DNA from: Gongronella butleri
Lineage: Eukaryota; Mucoromycota; Mucoromycetes; Mucorales; Cunninghamellaceae
Assembly: GCA_025201375.1 (NCBI GenBank)
Contig: JAIWZP010000004.1
Span: forward strand, 434,001-498,000
Length of the DNA stretch: 64,000 nucleotides
Reading direction: 5' to 3'
In this document: piece by piece, positions 43,472 to 55,494 of the stretch
Layout: the number at the start of each line of letters is the position of its first letter
Numbering within the stretch: the stretch's first letter is position 1
Notes under the pieces: generated by a model
What the model was told of the DNA's origin: nothing
Database searches by the model: none
Seen by the model: the letters and a program-made list of their open reading frames with translations, nothing else
Made by a program: the position numbers and the translations under genes

Positions 43472-43551
43472 GTACACCAAAGGGAGCGGGATTTGAAATG
43501 TCATTTTTTCACTTCTTTCTCTTTCATTTTTTATCTTTTTCCAGGTGCGCC

Positions 43552-45825
43552 ATGAAGAAAGGGACTGTTGCTTTCGATCCTGAGCACCTCGATGCGCAGC
43601 GGTTCTATGCGTTTCGTCTTCCGGATGCGCTGTTGTCTGCGCTTGTGCCTGTGCAAGATGAGTCCGAGGCGCTGGCGTTGCAGCAGACACAAGAGCAGCT
43701 GACGCTGGACAATCTGCATCGTCTTGAGCAGCTAAGGATCGATGCTGATGAGCAAGACGAGCCAACACTGTCGTGCCGCACGTGCGCAGCGTCGTTTGAC
43801 ACGAGGGATGCGCAGCGCAGCCATTTTGCGTCCGATTGGCATCGCTATAATATCAAGCGCAAGGCCGACTTTGACCAGCCGCCCGTCACCTTGGCCGCGT
43901 TCGACGACATGCTCGCAGGTAAAACGCCAATTGTCCCCTGGCATCACTCTTTCAATTTCTCATCACGCTCATTTTTTTTCTTGATCATTTTTTGGCAGAT
44001 TTGAGCGACAGTCTGTCTGGCTCTGAAGAGGACGACGACGATGATGATGACGACGACGATGATCAAGAAGAGGAGGATGCGACAAAAGACGGCGACAAGG
44101 TCAAGACGCTCATGGCGCGACAACAGCAGGCAATGGCCAAGGCTAAAGCATTGGACGACGAGGCGTCTGCGCTGGCGCAGCAACAGCAACAGCAACAACA
44201 GCAGATTGGAGGCTCGCGCAAGCACACGTCAATGATTTGGTACACGGCGCCGTCGTTGACATCCAAATCGTTCCATCTGGGCATCTACCGCCTACTCGTG
44301 CAGACACCACTGTCAGCCACCGACTCTCTGTCGGTACTGCGCCAATGCCAGTCAACAGGTATCCAAAAGCCGCGCTACTGGGTCATCCTCATGATGGGTG
44401 GCGGCCACTTTGCTGGCGCCGTCATTGACGCCCACAAGAGCATGGGCATCAATGAGCAGCAGGTCAACAAACAGGTCCACATGCATGCACACAAGACATT
44501 CCACCGATATACCAGTAATTGCTCAAAAAAAAAAAAAAAACGCGAAAAAAATGACTCATTCCAATTCTCTCATTTTTTTTTTAACTTTCTTCCAGCGCGT
44601 CGCAAACAGGGTGGAGCACAGTCGGCCAATGACAGCGGCAAGGGCAAAGCCAAGTCGGCGGGTGCGCAGATCCGTCGTTACAATGAATTGGCCCTACAGC
44701 AGGATATCCGGCAGGTGCTCGATCAATGGAAAGACTATATTGCCCAGAGCGCCACCATCATTGTCCACGCACCCAGCGGCAACAAAAAGATGATCTATGG
44801 CTACGAAGGGGCTGTCCTGCGCAAAGGTAATGAAGAAAAGAAAAAAACCCAGTCATGTTAAACAAAACCTCCTTTTTTTTTTTTACTTTAATTTAGACGA
44901 CCCGCGTGTGCACGGTGTGCCCTTTACGACGCGCAGACCCACATTGAACGAGATCCGGCGCGTGTATTTGGATTTAACGACGGTCAAGGTGATGGAGGTG
45001 GACACGCAGGCGCTGATGGCCGGCGAGCAAGCGGCCAAGGACAAAGAAGAAGCCATTCGACGTCAATTGGAAAAATCACGGATGCCCACGCCCGGCGCGG
45101 CGTCTGCGGGCGGAGACGACGCAAAGCGGGCCAAGAAAAAGACAAATCCCGTGGTGGAAAAGCTGGTGTCGCTTGTGAATCAAGGCAAGGAAGCATTGCT
45201 TGCGGCGTATGTCGATGAAAAGGCGGACGCGCGGCCGTTTTGCATTGGTCGGCTCCCAGAAGAGGGCGATGACGACGATTTCCAACGTGTTCCGACGCTT
45301 TTGCATCTTGGTGCGCAGCAAGGGCATGCGGCGGTGGTGGCGTTGCTGCTGCGTGAATTGGATGCGGACCCGACGATCAAGAATGACCAAAACAAGACGG
45401 CGTACGAGGTCGCCAAGGACAAGACCACGCGCAATGCCTTCCGCCGATGCATGCACGACTATCCAGGAAAATGGGACTGGCTCGGCCAAGCACGCGTGCC
45501 CAGCGCACTGTCCGCCGAGCAAGAGCAAGAACAGCTGGCAAAGGACGCGAAAAAGAAGGCAAAAGAGGACGCCAAACGCGCTCAAGTTGAGGAGGAACGC
45601 GCTCGCCGCGAACAGGAACGCGAAAGACTTGCGTCGGCCTCTGTCGCACCGCCAAAGCAACTGTCCGGCCGCCTAAAGTCCGGCGGGTACGTCCTGGACC
45701 CCGTCGCACGCGCACTACGCGACAATCAGGTCAATACCGCCAATTTGTCCCCAGAAGCAAAGATGCGCCTCGAACGCGAGAAGCGCGCGCGTGCCGCAGA
45801 GGAACGCATGCGCCGCTTGCGCTAA
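43552..45825 (+). CDS. VMS1: Vms1/ANKZF1 peptidyl-tRNA endonuclease of ribosome quality control
   Basis: Vms1 releases nascent chains stalled on 60S ribosomes by cutting the peptidyl-tRNA, and binds Cdc48. Exons: 43552-43918, 43999-44514, 44596-44826, 44897-45825; 680 aa. In order: a C2H2 zinc finger (C..C and H....H, about 80-110), an Asp/Glu run, a Gln run, and the VLRF1 release-factor domain with MMGGGHFAGAV. The catalytic-loop motif RRKQGGAQ, with its conserved Gln, spans an exon junction near residue 300. Ankyrin repeats follow (LLHLGAQQGHAAVVALLL). A charged C-terminal helix REKRARAAEER fits the VIM consensus RxxxxxAAxxR for p97/Cdc48. All functional motifs are intact, so full activity is expected. 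Confidence 0.95.
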
Positions 45826-45853
45826 CCAATGCCTCTCAAATGTCTATTTTTTT

Positions 45854-45859
45854 AATAAA
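45854..45859 (+). terminator. Poly(A) signal of VMS1
   Basis: AATAAA 29 bases after the stop, preceded by a T run. Confidence 0.5.
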
Positions 45860-46110
45860 AGTACCCCATCTCGCATCAATTGAGCCCAAAAGAACGCGAA
45901 GAATGAACAAACGACGACAATGACTTTTTGGTGCCTTGATGTCGGAAGTGCAATTGTCATGCGGGGATTGAAGACACATTTTTTCTCTATCATTTATTCA
46001 TTTGCAACCTCTTTTTCACTTTTTTTTTATGACTTTATCGTGATCCCGCCTTTTGCTCGCCCCGCCCCCCTTTTTTCCTCTCTTACACCTTTTCTATTAT
46101 TCGTTGTTTC

Positions 46111-49100
46111 ATGGCATCGTCCACTTTACCAGCGACTGCGACCAATAAAGCGCTGCCCGAGCGCCAACCAGGCAATGAAAAGGCGAGCAATGGCGTGCGC
46201 AAGGTCGATCCCCTTAAAGAACTCGACAGCCTGCTTGACGATATCCTCGCAGACGAAAAGCAGGTGCGCGCTAGAGACAATAGGAGTCGACGGAGGGCCC
46301 GAAAAACGCGTCAATTCATTCATTTTACGTGGCCTTTTTCCACTTTTTAGGCACTTTCGCACAATACGACCACTCAGCAAGATGAAGATGCCGCCGTCGA
46401 CGACGAGGACCTCTTTGGCGACATGAGTTACGACCAAGTTGATGGTAAAGGAGCACCTGTGCTATGGAAACCGGCGACTATGGGTCATTTGTCGATTTTT
46501 TTTGGCTCATTTTTTCGATTTTGTCGCGTTTTAGACCGGATTCTCGCGTTCCAAGAGGACGAATTCGTGCGCGAGGCGTTGAAAAAGGGCGTCGACTTGA
46601 GAGAATATGTGCGCGAAATCGACATGCAGCGCGAGTCGCTGCAGAGCAGCCTCGAACAAGACTGTAAAAAATGCACGGACCATTGTCATTTGTCCACGTC
46701 TCACATGCCTTTATATTTTAATAGACGTGGAGCACATGGATACTTTTTTAGACTTGCACGCTGAAATCAAGGTACGAGACGCGAAGGCGCGCGAGACAAA
46801 AAAAAAAAAATGAAAAACAGCGCGATTGACCCCTTTTTTTTTTTGCGAATTAGGCGTGCGATCAGGTGCTCGGTGACATGGAGGAGCTGCTGGACGTGTT
46901 CCAGGGTGACCTCGGCAACATTAGCGACGAAATTCAAAGCCTGCAAGAGCGGTCGTCACAGATGAACATCCGGTTACGCAATCGAAAGGTACGAGTGACG
47001 CGTTGTTTTAAGCGTATCGGCCGCGTTTTCGTCGCTGACACAACGCTTTTCATTTCTTTTTCATCCATGGCAGGCTGTGGAATCGCGCCTCGGACGCGTC
47101 TTGCAAGGCATGGTGATCCCACCCTATGTGATCAAGTAAAAACGCGAAAAAAAAAGCGCAACGCGACCCCATTGACGCGTCCTTTTTTTTTTTTTTTTTT
47201 TGCTCAGGAAAATCTCGGAAGACGACGTGGACGAGGTGTGGTTGCAATACATTTTGGGGATCAACAAGCAGATGCGGTTTGTCAAGGCGAATCAGCAAAA
47301 GCCGATCAAGGCGCTGCGCAATGTGGGCCCCGAGCTGGAACGCCTGCGGTTAAAGGCGGCTGCGACCATCCGCGACTTTTTCGTCAGCCGCATCCACGCG
47401 CTGTGCGTGCCAAACACCAACATCCAGATCATGCAGCAGTCCGTTTTTCTCAAATACAAGGAAATGCACTATTTCTGCCTGGAACGTCACCATGACGCCG
47501 CCGCAGAAATTAGGCAAACCTATGTCAATTCGCTCCGCTGGTATTTTCACAACCACTTTGACCGCTATGCCAAGGGCCTCGCCAAGCTACAGGTACAAAA
47601 CATGGTTTTTTTTTCCCCTTTTTTTCTCATCCATCCATTCTGTTAGACGGTGACGGCGGACAAGACAGACGTGATTGGCGCGGACGAGCACCGCAAAGTC
47701 GGGCTGTTCAGCAATAGCAAGGTGGCACTCAAAGACAAGATGAATATCTTTGCACTGGGAGATCGCATCGACACACTGCGCATGCAGGACCAAGGCGTGA
47801 TCCTAATCCACGTTGCCGAGGCAAAGGACCTGCGCTACCAGTTTGAGCAGGTGTTCCGCAGCCTGAATCTCACGCTCATCGACAATGCAAGCTCCGAATA
47901 CCTCTTCATCTACGAATTCTTCTCGCGCGACGGCAACAAGGCCGACGAAATCGCGAAAACCATCTTTCAGCAGATCTTTGAACCCACCCAGAAAGTGTGC
48001 TCGGTACGTTTTTTTCTCAAAAAGGGCTGCGTGCGTGCAATGGACTGATTTTTGGTGATTTTTTTTTGACTTTTCCGTAGAATTTCACAAAGACGTACGT
48101 GGAGGCCTCCTTTGATGCGGTGGGGATCTTGCTGTGTATCCGTATCAACACGCAGCTGACCCTGGAACTGCAGCGGCGACGGATCCCCGCGCTCGAGGGC
48201 TACACGAATGCAACAAACATGCTGCTGTGGCCGCGCTTCCAATACCTCATGACCATCCACATTGATAGTCTGCGCAAAATGGCAAGCACAAAGTCCATGA
48301 ACACCGTCGTCAAAGATATTCATCCGCACTATGTAAATCAAAGCGATAGAAAAATGGGACAAAACGAGGGAAAAAAAAGTGACGCGACACGCTCATTGAC
48401 GCTGTTCTTTTTTCTTTTACGCGCTAGGTAACACGCCGCTACGCCGAATTTGCAGCGTCTTTGCTGGTTCTAAACGATGGCTACGACGATGCCATCCTCA
48501 CAAATAGGTAAAATCACCCCCCTTCCTCCCTTTTTTTTATTATTTTTGGCGCGACGACGCATGATTGACGCGTGTCTCGTGGTCTATTTTTGTAGTATTC
48601 ACAAGCTGCGGCACGAGTTTGAGGCACTACTTTCACGGATGGCCAATGAATTCTCGGACTCGCTGCAAAAGCCTGCGTTTCTGATCAACAATTACGATTT
48701 GATCATCAACGTGTTTGAGGAAGCATCGAGCCGCACGGTGGACACGGAATTGGAACATTTGCGCCAGATTTTGAACCTGCACATTGGGTCGTTTGTCGTC
48801 GAGCAGCTCAAGCCGTTCTTTGGCAAGATGATGGATTTTGTAAATGCAAATGAGACGGCGAGCCAGACGCAGGCGGTCGACACGCAGCAGCTGGCGACCA
48901 TCAGCGACCACTTCAACCAGACATGGCGACATTCCATTTCATCCATCAATGCATCGGTTGTCCAATACTTTTCAAACTTCAAGAATGGCACGGCCGTGCT
49001 GCACGCGGTGCTAGGCCAGTTGATCATGACCTATACCAAGTTCCTGGCCATCCTCGACGATCATCCCGTCCCCGGTGTCCAGCCGGTCGGCGTCCAGGCC

Positions 49101-49139
49101 GTCATGGTCGACATTAAGCGATTTAGAAGCACCTTTTGA
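46111..49139 (+). CDS. VPS52: Vps52 subunit of the GARP/EARP tethering complex
   Basis: Vps52 is a shared core subunit of GARP and EARP, which tether endosome-derived vesicles at the trans-Golgi and recycling endosome. Exons: 46111-46263, 46351-46444, 46535-46663, 46725-46771, 46854-46988, 47074-47135, 47208-47592, 47647-48003, 48081-48332, 48428-48507, 48596-49139; 745 aa. A disordered N terminus is followed by a coiled coil (about 90-190, with HAEIKACDQVLGDMEELL and LQERSSQMNIRLRNRK). The helical CATCHR-type body contains VIPPYVI, RYFLKYKEM-like LKYKEMHYFCLERH and FEQVFRSLN. The C terminus has the SRMANEF and LINNYDLIINVF segments of the family. Phases agree at all ten introns. Confidence 0.94.
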
Positions 49140-49153
49140 AGCAAAATAAAGCT

Positions 49154-49193
<40 letters not shown>

Positions 49194-49575
49194 AGAAAAT
49201 GGCAGAGAGGGAGGCTTTTTTTATTCGCGGTCTACTACAGTATGGTACAAGAAGAAAATAGGAGGAAACGAGAAGACGAAGGATGCAATTGAGGGGAGGA
49301 AGGAGCGGCAGCTGGTGCGGGACAAAAAAAAAAAGAAAAAAGAAAGGGCGGGCCACCGCACGCGACAAAAAGGAGGGAAAGAGGGTAAAATAGCCAAAAA
49401 GGCGCGCACTTGATGAAAAGGCAATTACTATACATGAGAGGGGGACAAAAAGAAAAAGGAGGTGGATGGGAGGGGGGAATACAAAAAAAAATCAAGAGTT
49501 TGTCTAAAAAACGAGGCGCTTTTTTACGCGAAATCAGCAAAACCAGGATGAATTGCCGCCAATTCTCGATGAATT
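49140..49575. other. Convergent spacer with a 36-base A run
   Basis: The 3' ends of VPS52 and the cyclin gene face each other here. AATAAA at 49145-49150 serves VPS52, and an uninterrupted A run fills about 49156-49191. The rest is purine-rich with no gene. Confidence 0.6.
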
Positions 49576-50777
49576 TCATTTCATGGTTTCTGGGGACGGT
49601 GGCTGTTTCTGTGTTTCCGATGCGGGGGACGCGATGGGTGGCGTGGGCAGCGTCTTGTTTTCTGTATTTCGGGCGGTGAGCGAGGATGACAGCGTGGCAG
49701 CTTTATGATTCATGCGCGGTGACGTGGTGTTGTCGCCAAAGGCTTGCGAGCTTGGCCTTTTGAACAGCCGGTGGTTGTCTGCGGTGGCCGGCGACGATCC
49801 AAAGTGAGATGCTGACGCCGGCACGGCCATTGGCGCCGATTTTGACATGGACATTGGCATGGACGGCTGTTGCTGTTGCTGCTGCGCAAGATTGGGCGCC
49901 ACAGGGTCGCATTCCATGGAATGGCCATTACTGTTGTTGTTAACGTTGTTATTATTGTTGGTGGCAGAAGCGTGTGTATGTGGTGAAGAAGACGATGATG
50001 ACGTGACGAGCGCCTCCAATGCGGCTGCGACCGGCGACGGTGCCATGGAACCATGCTCGCTGACGGGTCCATCATTGCCCTGGTGCTCCTTCATCCAATG
50101 CAGTAACAATTGATCGCCGTAATGCTGAAATTCTTCCACCGTGACAAACAAATTGTAATTGTTCAATTCCAAAAATTCCACCTCGAGCACATTGAGCTCG
50201 GAAACAGGTAAACCGCCCACCTACAATCAAAAAAGAAAAGAGAAAAAGAAACGCGTCAATCGCATCGACCCAACAAACCAATTATGCTCTTTTTCTCTTT
50301 TTTTTTTCTTTTCTTCTTTTCTTTTTGCTGTACCTTTGCATAGCGTGTATTTGTGAAAAAGACGTCTGAAAACAGCTTGCTTGCAATCATGATGCCCGTG
50401 ATGATGAACCGGTGGATATTGTACGAGTCGATGCGCAGGGGCATGGTGCGTGTGGGCCATTGGGCCTTGGCCATGCGATCAAAATACACAAGCAGGGCCA
50501 AAAAACACTCATTGTCGCACGGGCAGTATTTGAGGATGCGCACGAGATACTGCTCGATGGAAATGCTGGGTATCGACCGGGCGTGGAAGCACGTGTAGAT
50601 GTTGCTGCCGCTGCCGCTCGTGACATTTCCGTCGCGCGCGCTCGCGTCGTGCTTTTTCTCCGTCGCCTTGCTGGCAAGCCCATCGTTAATGTCGATCACC
50701 TTCTCAAGCAGCGACGTGATCAGCTTGATGGTGTCTTTGGTCGGATGAGACGACAGGTTGAACCGAGGCGTGGCCAT
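49576..50777 (-). CDS. Pho80/Pcl-type cyclin
   Basis: These cyclins partner a Pho85/Cdk5-like kinase and control phosphate, glycogen or polarity programmes. Exons (minus): 50777-50334 and 50220-49576; 362 aa. The cyclin box (about 60-175) has SIEQYLVRILKYCPCDNECF, VYFDRM, the helix NIHRFIITGIMIASKLFSD and TRYAKVGGL, all typical of the PHO80 family. The C-terminal half (about 190-362) is disordered, with Asn and Gln runs and many Ser/Pro sites likely to be phosphorylated. The family member cannot be fixed (Pho80 against Pcl6/7). The leader is T-rich, and no TATA box is clear. Confidence 0.9.
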
Positions 50778-51179
50778 AAAATAACAAAAAAAGAAAAGAG
50801 TGTGCAAGGAAATAGACAAAGAACAGAAAGAAAAAAGATAAGAACTCGTTCCAGTAATAGAGACGGCTCGACCAAAAAAGTGACGCAAGAGGGGGGAAGG
50901 CGTGAAAAAAGTTGAAAAGGAAACGAGACGGGCGCGACAAGATCGTGTGGAAGCGTACAAAAGAGAGAAAAGACCAAGGTAAAAAAACAAAAAAGGGCAA
51001 ACGGGCCACAAAAAGGATCAAACACAACAAAATAAAAAAAGAAACGAAAGAAAGAGCAAAATGGAAAGAAAAAAAAAAAGACACCCTTTTTTTTGTATTT
51101 CGGACCCAGCTCGCTCTCCCCGTCCCCCAACCTCCCCTTTTTTTTTTCAATGGATCGACACCTTTTTTTTTTATTTAAT
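50778..51179. other. Spacer between cyclin and RFWD3-like genes
   Basis: 402 bases, strongly purine-rich on the plus strand (pyrimidine-rich on the cyclin sense strand). It serves as the cyclin promoter and RFWD3 3' region. No gene seen. Confidence 0.45.
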
Positions 51180-53380
51180 TCACGACCCGTAGCGATACAA
51201 ATGCAGCTTGGACGACGTGAGGCACGCTACTACATGTTGGTCCGATGCAAGCAGCCGGTGCTTCACATTGTAAACGCGCTCGCCAATGGGGAATTGCACC
51301 TCGTTGGACACCCCGGCAACTCGCAAACACAGCTTCAGTAATATAAAAAAATTAAAAAAAGTGAGTCCGCCGCCCCTCCCCCCATTTGTCACGCCCCTTT
51401 TTTCCCAGATTCTTTTTCTTTTTCTTCTTCTTCTTCTTACGTTTTTATGTTCAACGTCGGCATACCAGAGCATGTCCTTGCCATCAATGCAAAAGTGCAG
51501 CGTGTGATGGCTCCATGTCGGATGATATGGCTGGCTGACAATTTGCGTGGAACAAAGACGGAGGTCATCTGCCACCGTCGCGACCACGTGCTTGGTGGCA
51601 TTGTGCCGCTTAAGCGAGAACAGCACTGTCGTGCTGTCTTGATCCTTGCTCAGCGAGTAAGGCTCGAAATCTGGAAAAAAAAAAAAAAAGAAAAAGAAAA
51701 AAAAAAAAAGAGGAGGGGGCGTCAATGGACGAAAAAAAAAAAAAAAAAAAAATAGAAAAAAAAAAACACGCAAATCGCCTCTTACCATCAAAGTAGCCGT
51801 CCAAGTCTTTGAGTGGAAAGTCGTGCAAAGAGGGCGCAACCGCGTCGGATTCCTCCGTTTTGTGCTCGCTGCCACCGCCCTCGTCGCGGTCATCATCCAT
51901 CGTCAAACTTGCTGTATTCATTGTCACGCTTGGCGTGTCCGTGGTCATAGTTGGCATGTCCATTGTCCAGCCATTGAGGCCCGACGACGTTGCGTACAGG
52001 AGCAAGCGACGGTCGTTGACCGCCAGGGGTATCATGGAGTGGATGGGCTTAACTTTGGCCGGATCGCGCAGCTGGTATAATGGCGACGACGCGTGCCGCA
52101 CGTCGTACACGAGGCACACCCCATTCGCAAGCCCGCAGTACACCTGGGATGAAACATCAGGGTCAAACGCGCAACTAAACCCGGGCGACGGCAAATCCAT
52201 CCTGTAAAAAAAGTAAATGAGATCGCGTCTTTTTTTTTCGCTCATTTTCATTTTTTTCTCTCTCATTCTCCCTTTTTTTTTTTCTTCTCTTGTTCATTTC
52301 TTACGAACAAACGGCTTTGCCGGTTTTGAGTGACGAGAGTTTAAGGGTGCGATCATGGCCGCACGTGAGCATGGCGTCCTCGCGGCATTGGATGTCGCGG
52401 ATCACGCCTTTGTGCAGGGGTATAAATGTACCGGTGCCGCGCTCCAGGAGCACGCGGTGCACACCGTGCTGATTCTGCTGCTTCCGAGACACAAGCGCAC
52501 TGCCCGTGTGCGCATCCAATGCAAGTGCACGCGTCATGAGGGTCTAAATTGAAAAAAAGAAGGAGGAATTGAGCATCGTCTGGCGCATTTTGCTGGATAA
52601 ATGGAGCAAAGTTGCACGCACATCGGTCGGCATGAGCTCGGAGCGGAAATGGTAAAAGTTCTTTGGCGGCGTCGCGAGTGAGGACAAGGACGGCAACGTG
52701 TCGGATGGCGAGAATTCGCGACTTTTATCCTGGTGCTGCGGCGACGCGTTGTGATCAGAGGCGGACGCGGTGCCCGCGGCAGGCACGCCATGGTGCAGCA
52801 GCTCACGGTTGCACATGCTAATGGCCATCAATGTCTTGCGCAGCTCGAAATCATTGTCTTTTAGCTGCTTCTCGAGAATGTCGATCTGCGCACGCATTTC
52901 CTCAATGTGCGCTGTATCCTGTACCGCAAGACGGATTGGCTTCACCTCACGGATCGCCGATTCCTTGATGTTGCTCCTAACGAATGATGAAAAAAAAAGG
53001 AAAAAACGCGGTCAGACACGCTTGTTTCTGTTTTAATTTCCCAAAAACACTTGCTTGCATGCCGGGCACGGCTGCTTGTTAGCCTGGCCATGATCCATCC
53101 ACTTTGTGATACACCTGCAAAAAGGATGAATTGAGCGCATTGAGCCACTTTTTTCTTTTTTTTTTTTTTTGCATTTTTACCTCAGTCCAAAGAGGTGGCC
53201 GCACTGCAGTGCAACAAGGCGATGCGGCCCGCGGTCCGTCCAGTCTTCGGAACAGATGGAGCACTCCATGCTCTCGTCGTCCTCTTCGTCCGTCGAGATC
53301 TCCCTGTCGTTAGCCGGTTCTAGGCTGCTCGCCTTGCGCTTGGCGCCAGCAACAAGAACGTCATCGAGATCGTCTGTCAT
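51180..53380 (-). CDS. RFWD3-like RING and WD-repeat ubiquitin ligase
   Basis: In animals RFWD3 (FANCW) ubiquitinates RPA and RAD51 at damaged forks; it is absent from baker's yeast. Exons (minus): 53380-53181, 53114-53049, 52976-52622, 52543-52305, 52201-51786, 51670-51441, 51332-51180; 552 aa. The RING (Cys40, 43, 60, His62, Cys68, 83, 86) contains CGHLFGLRC, lacking the usual ligand between His62 and Cys68; as I recall, animal RFWD3 has the same GHLFG form. A coiled coil (about 100-135) and a linker follow, then divergent WD-type blades ([31 protein letters not shown]) to the C terminus. The second donor is unusual: the phase demands GTTTTTG at 53048, so that junction is tentative. Confidence 0.82.
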
Positions 53381-53514
53381 TCACTGCTCGGAAACAGGGG
53401 GGAAAAAGAAAGAAAAGAAAAAGCGAAAAGAAAAAAGCGCGGAGATTCATCAAGGGGGCACGTCCCTCAATTTTATTTTTATTTTTTTCCATTACAACCA
53501 AGCAACATGCTGGA

Positions 53515-54700
53515 TCAATACATAATATCATAATGGCCTAGGTAGAAATAAAAAAAAGACGGGTAAGCAATGCCAATTCTCTTTGATTCATGGAGCCCAA
53601 TTGGACCCAATTTGCACCCCCCTTTTTTTTTCTTGTCTTACCGGGCCGGTACAGGAGGCGCAGCGGTGTGCGCGTGGTTTTATTGTCCTCGTCGGGCCAG
53701 AATTCATGGACGGCGGCCTTGTCGTCCTGACTGCCATCCAGGTACACGACCTGCATGGGGATTTCCAAAACTTTGGACAGCGCAATAATCTGCAAGTGGT
53801 CGGACTCGCGGCCAAAGGCCTCGACGTGCATCGCGCAGAATTCGTCCATGGAGATCATCTCGGCCACGAGGAACGGCTCATAGTCGTTGGCGTGCACGCG
53901 CAGAAACGCCGACGCCACAAACCGCAGATGCATCACAATCGCATTGCTGATCTCCTCCGACTGGAACCAGCAAAGCAACATGTCACGGTCGTGCACCACG
54001 GAGGGCAGCTGCATAAAGTGGCCAAGCGTCACGTCGTAAAAATCCTCGTACGCAAGCGACTGGAACCCCGCACGGTCAAGCAGCTTGGGCGTCTCCTTTA
54101 GACGATCAAGATCCTCTTGCCATCGCGTCTCACGGCCCAACAGGCTCTCAAACCACGCAAAGGCAACAGCTGCACGATAAATAAAAAAAATAAGGTCAAA
54201 CGCGCTAATGGACGGCGTCGCACGCGTCCTTTTCGTACCTCGGAAAAAGCAATTGCCTAGAGCAATCACAAAAAATGTGTCAGTGGACGCAAGATTGTGT
54301 CTACAAGCGCAATAGCGACATGGCCCTTACCATCGCCTCGGCAGCGCCGAATCTTGGTGTGCTCCTTGCTAAAGTTCTGAAACAAGCGAGAGAGCGAGAG
54401 AAAAGGGGTGTGTCAGGCAGTCCGCGACCTTTTCTCGGGCTTTTTACCTTGATTTTTTTCAAAAAGGGCTCATTGTCCTTAAATTCCTCCTCCAGCTTGC
54501 TCACGGGCTCGTCCTGGCAGACGAGTGGTATCTATGATAACACGCGTGGAAAGATGAGCTTGCGTTTGCCCTTTTTTTTTGCAAATGGCGCGCGCAAAAC
54601 GTACCTTTTGCGCCTCCTCATCCTTGATTTGCTGCTCAAACTGTAATATTTGCTCGTCTGTCAGGTCGGCCTGTATGTCGCTCGCAGGTTGGGTGCTCAT
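53515..54700 (-). CDS. Otubain-type deubiquitinase (OTUB1/2 family)
   Basis: Otubains cleave ubiquitin chains, and OTUB1 also blocks E2 enzymes. Exons (minus): 54700-54605, 54531-54448, 54376-54331, 54256-54239, 54169-53642, 53537-53515; 264 aa, near the 271 of human OTUB1. The catalytic triad residues are visible: Asp75 and Cys78 in GDGNCFFR, and His259 in GHYDIMY at the extreme C terminus. The N terminus has QQIKDEEA and EPVSKLEEEF, as in OTUB1. The catalytic Cys sits in an 18-base exon, and the catalytic His in a 23-base last exon. The gene lies 134 bases upstream of the RFWD3-like gene on the same strand. Confidence 0.93.
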
Positions 54701-54984
54701 GGTCGCTGTACAAGATAAAGATAAAAAATAAAAAAAGGGAAAGTTTGTCGTCAAAGAGTGGAAAAAAAAAAAAAAAAAGGAATGCGCAATGCCCCTCACG
54801 CTCCCGCACCAAAAAATAAGTCATCTAGGCGGCATTTGAAACATGTGCCTGCTGAGTTGCCACCAAACTTGCATAAAAAAAAAAAAAAAAAAGGCAACAG
54901 TCAACCAAAAGTTTTGTCGACGAATGGCACGCAAGAGCGCGTCCTTGGAGCTGCATCGCACATTCACTAGCAAAAGAGGCTCCA

Positions 54985-55480
54985 GGTGCATGGATTCGAC
55001 TTGAAACGGATGCGCTTAAATCAAAGTCTGACGCGGGTTTGCACACATCCAAGGTATCCCGCAAACAACCTGTTCGCGTCAATTCTGCCTGGATCTCGTT
55101 TTTTGAAGTGATCATCAATGACCACATATGCAACAGCCCGTGCTCTTTCTTGTGAGCCGCGTTTCGAGGATCTGCGGCCAGTCTTTGTCTAGTTTGTCTT
55201 GTGGCGAAAATACGAAGCAGATTGCATTTTACACGAGAACCAGTCGATGGAGCCCGGGGTTATATGGCATTTTCACCGGCAAATGGACGCATTCTACCAT
55301 GTGGGTGAATGGCACGGCGATCCGGGAAACCAAGTTTTGCCAGGTTAAAATTCGTGACTGTACCCCTTGGAAAATCGATGGAAAATGGTCATTTTTGAAA
55401 ATCGATGTGGCGCGCTATCGAGTGCTTGCAGCTCCATAAAATTTTGACATATGAGCATTTTGGTCTCTCTCTTTTCAGAA
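54985..55480 (+). repeat. Dispersed repeat R1, copy C
   Basis: It shares CCCGCAAAC, TTCTGCCTGGATCTCG and GAAGTGATCATC with copy A. It has the family word ACCACATATGCAACAGCC at about 55121 (eroded CCACGTACGC form), then CCCCTTGGAAAAT 241 bases on (55363-55375). The spacing equals that of copy B. Confidence 0.7.
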
Positions 55481-55494
55481 CAATAGTAAAAACC
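55463..55494 (+). repeat. R4 motif, copy 1
   Basis: A TCTCTCTCTTTTCAGAA-type start is followed by an A-rich stretch and AAAACC. It recurs at 56127 and 56291. Confidence 0.45.

Larger units (their letters stand above)
41564..43551. other. Gene-free island 2 (repeat-bearing)
   Basis: A divergent spacer of about 2 kb between the F-box gene and VMS1. It contains an inverted repeat (42269-42278 and 42332-42341), a cluster of ACGCGTC words (42861-42921), R1 copy B, a GCAAGC-rich tract near 43380-43440, and the VMS1 TATA box. The open frames have no coding character. Confidence 0.6.
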
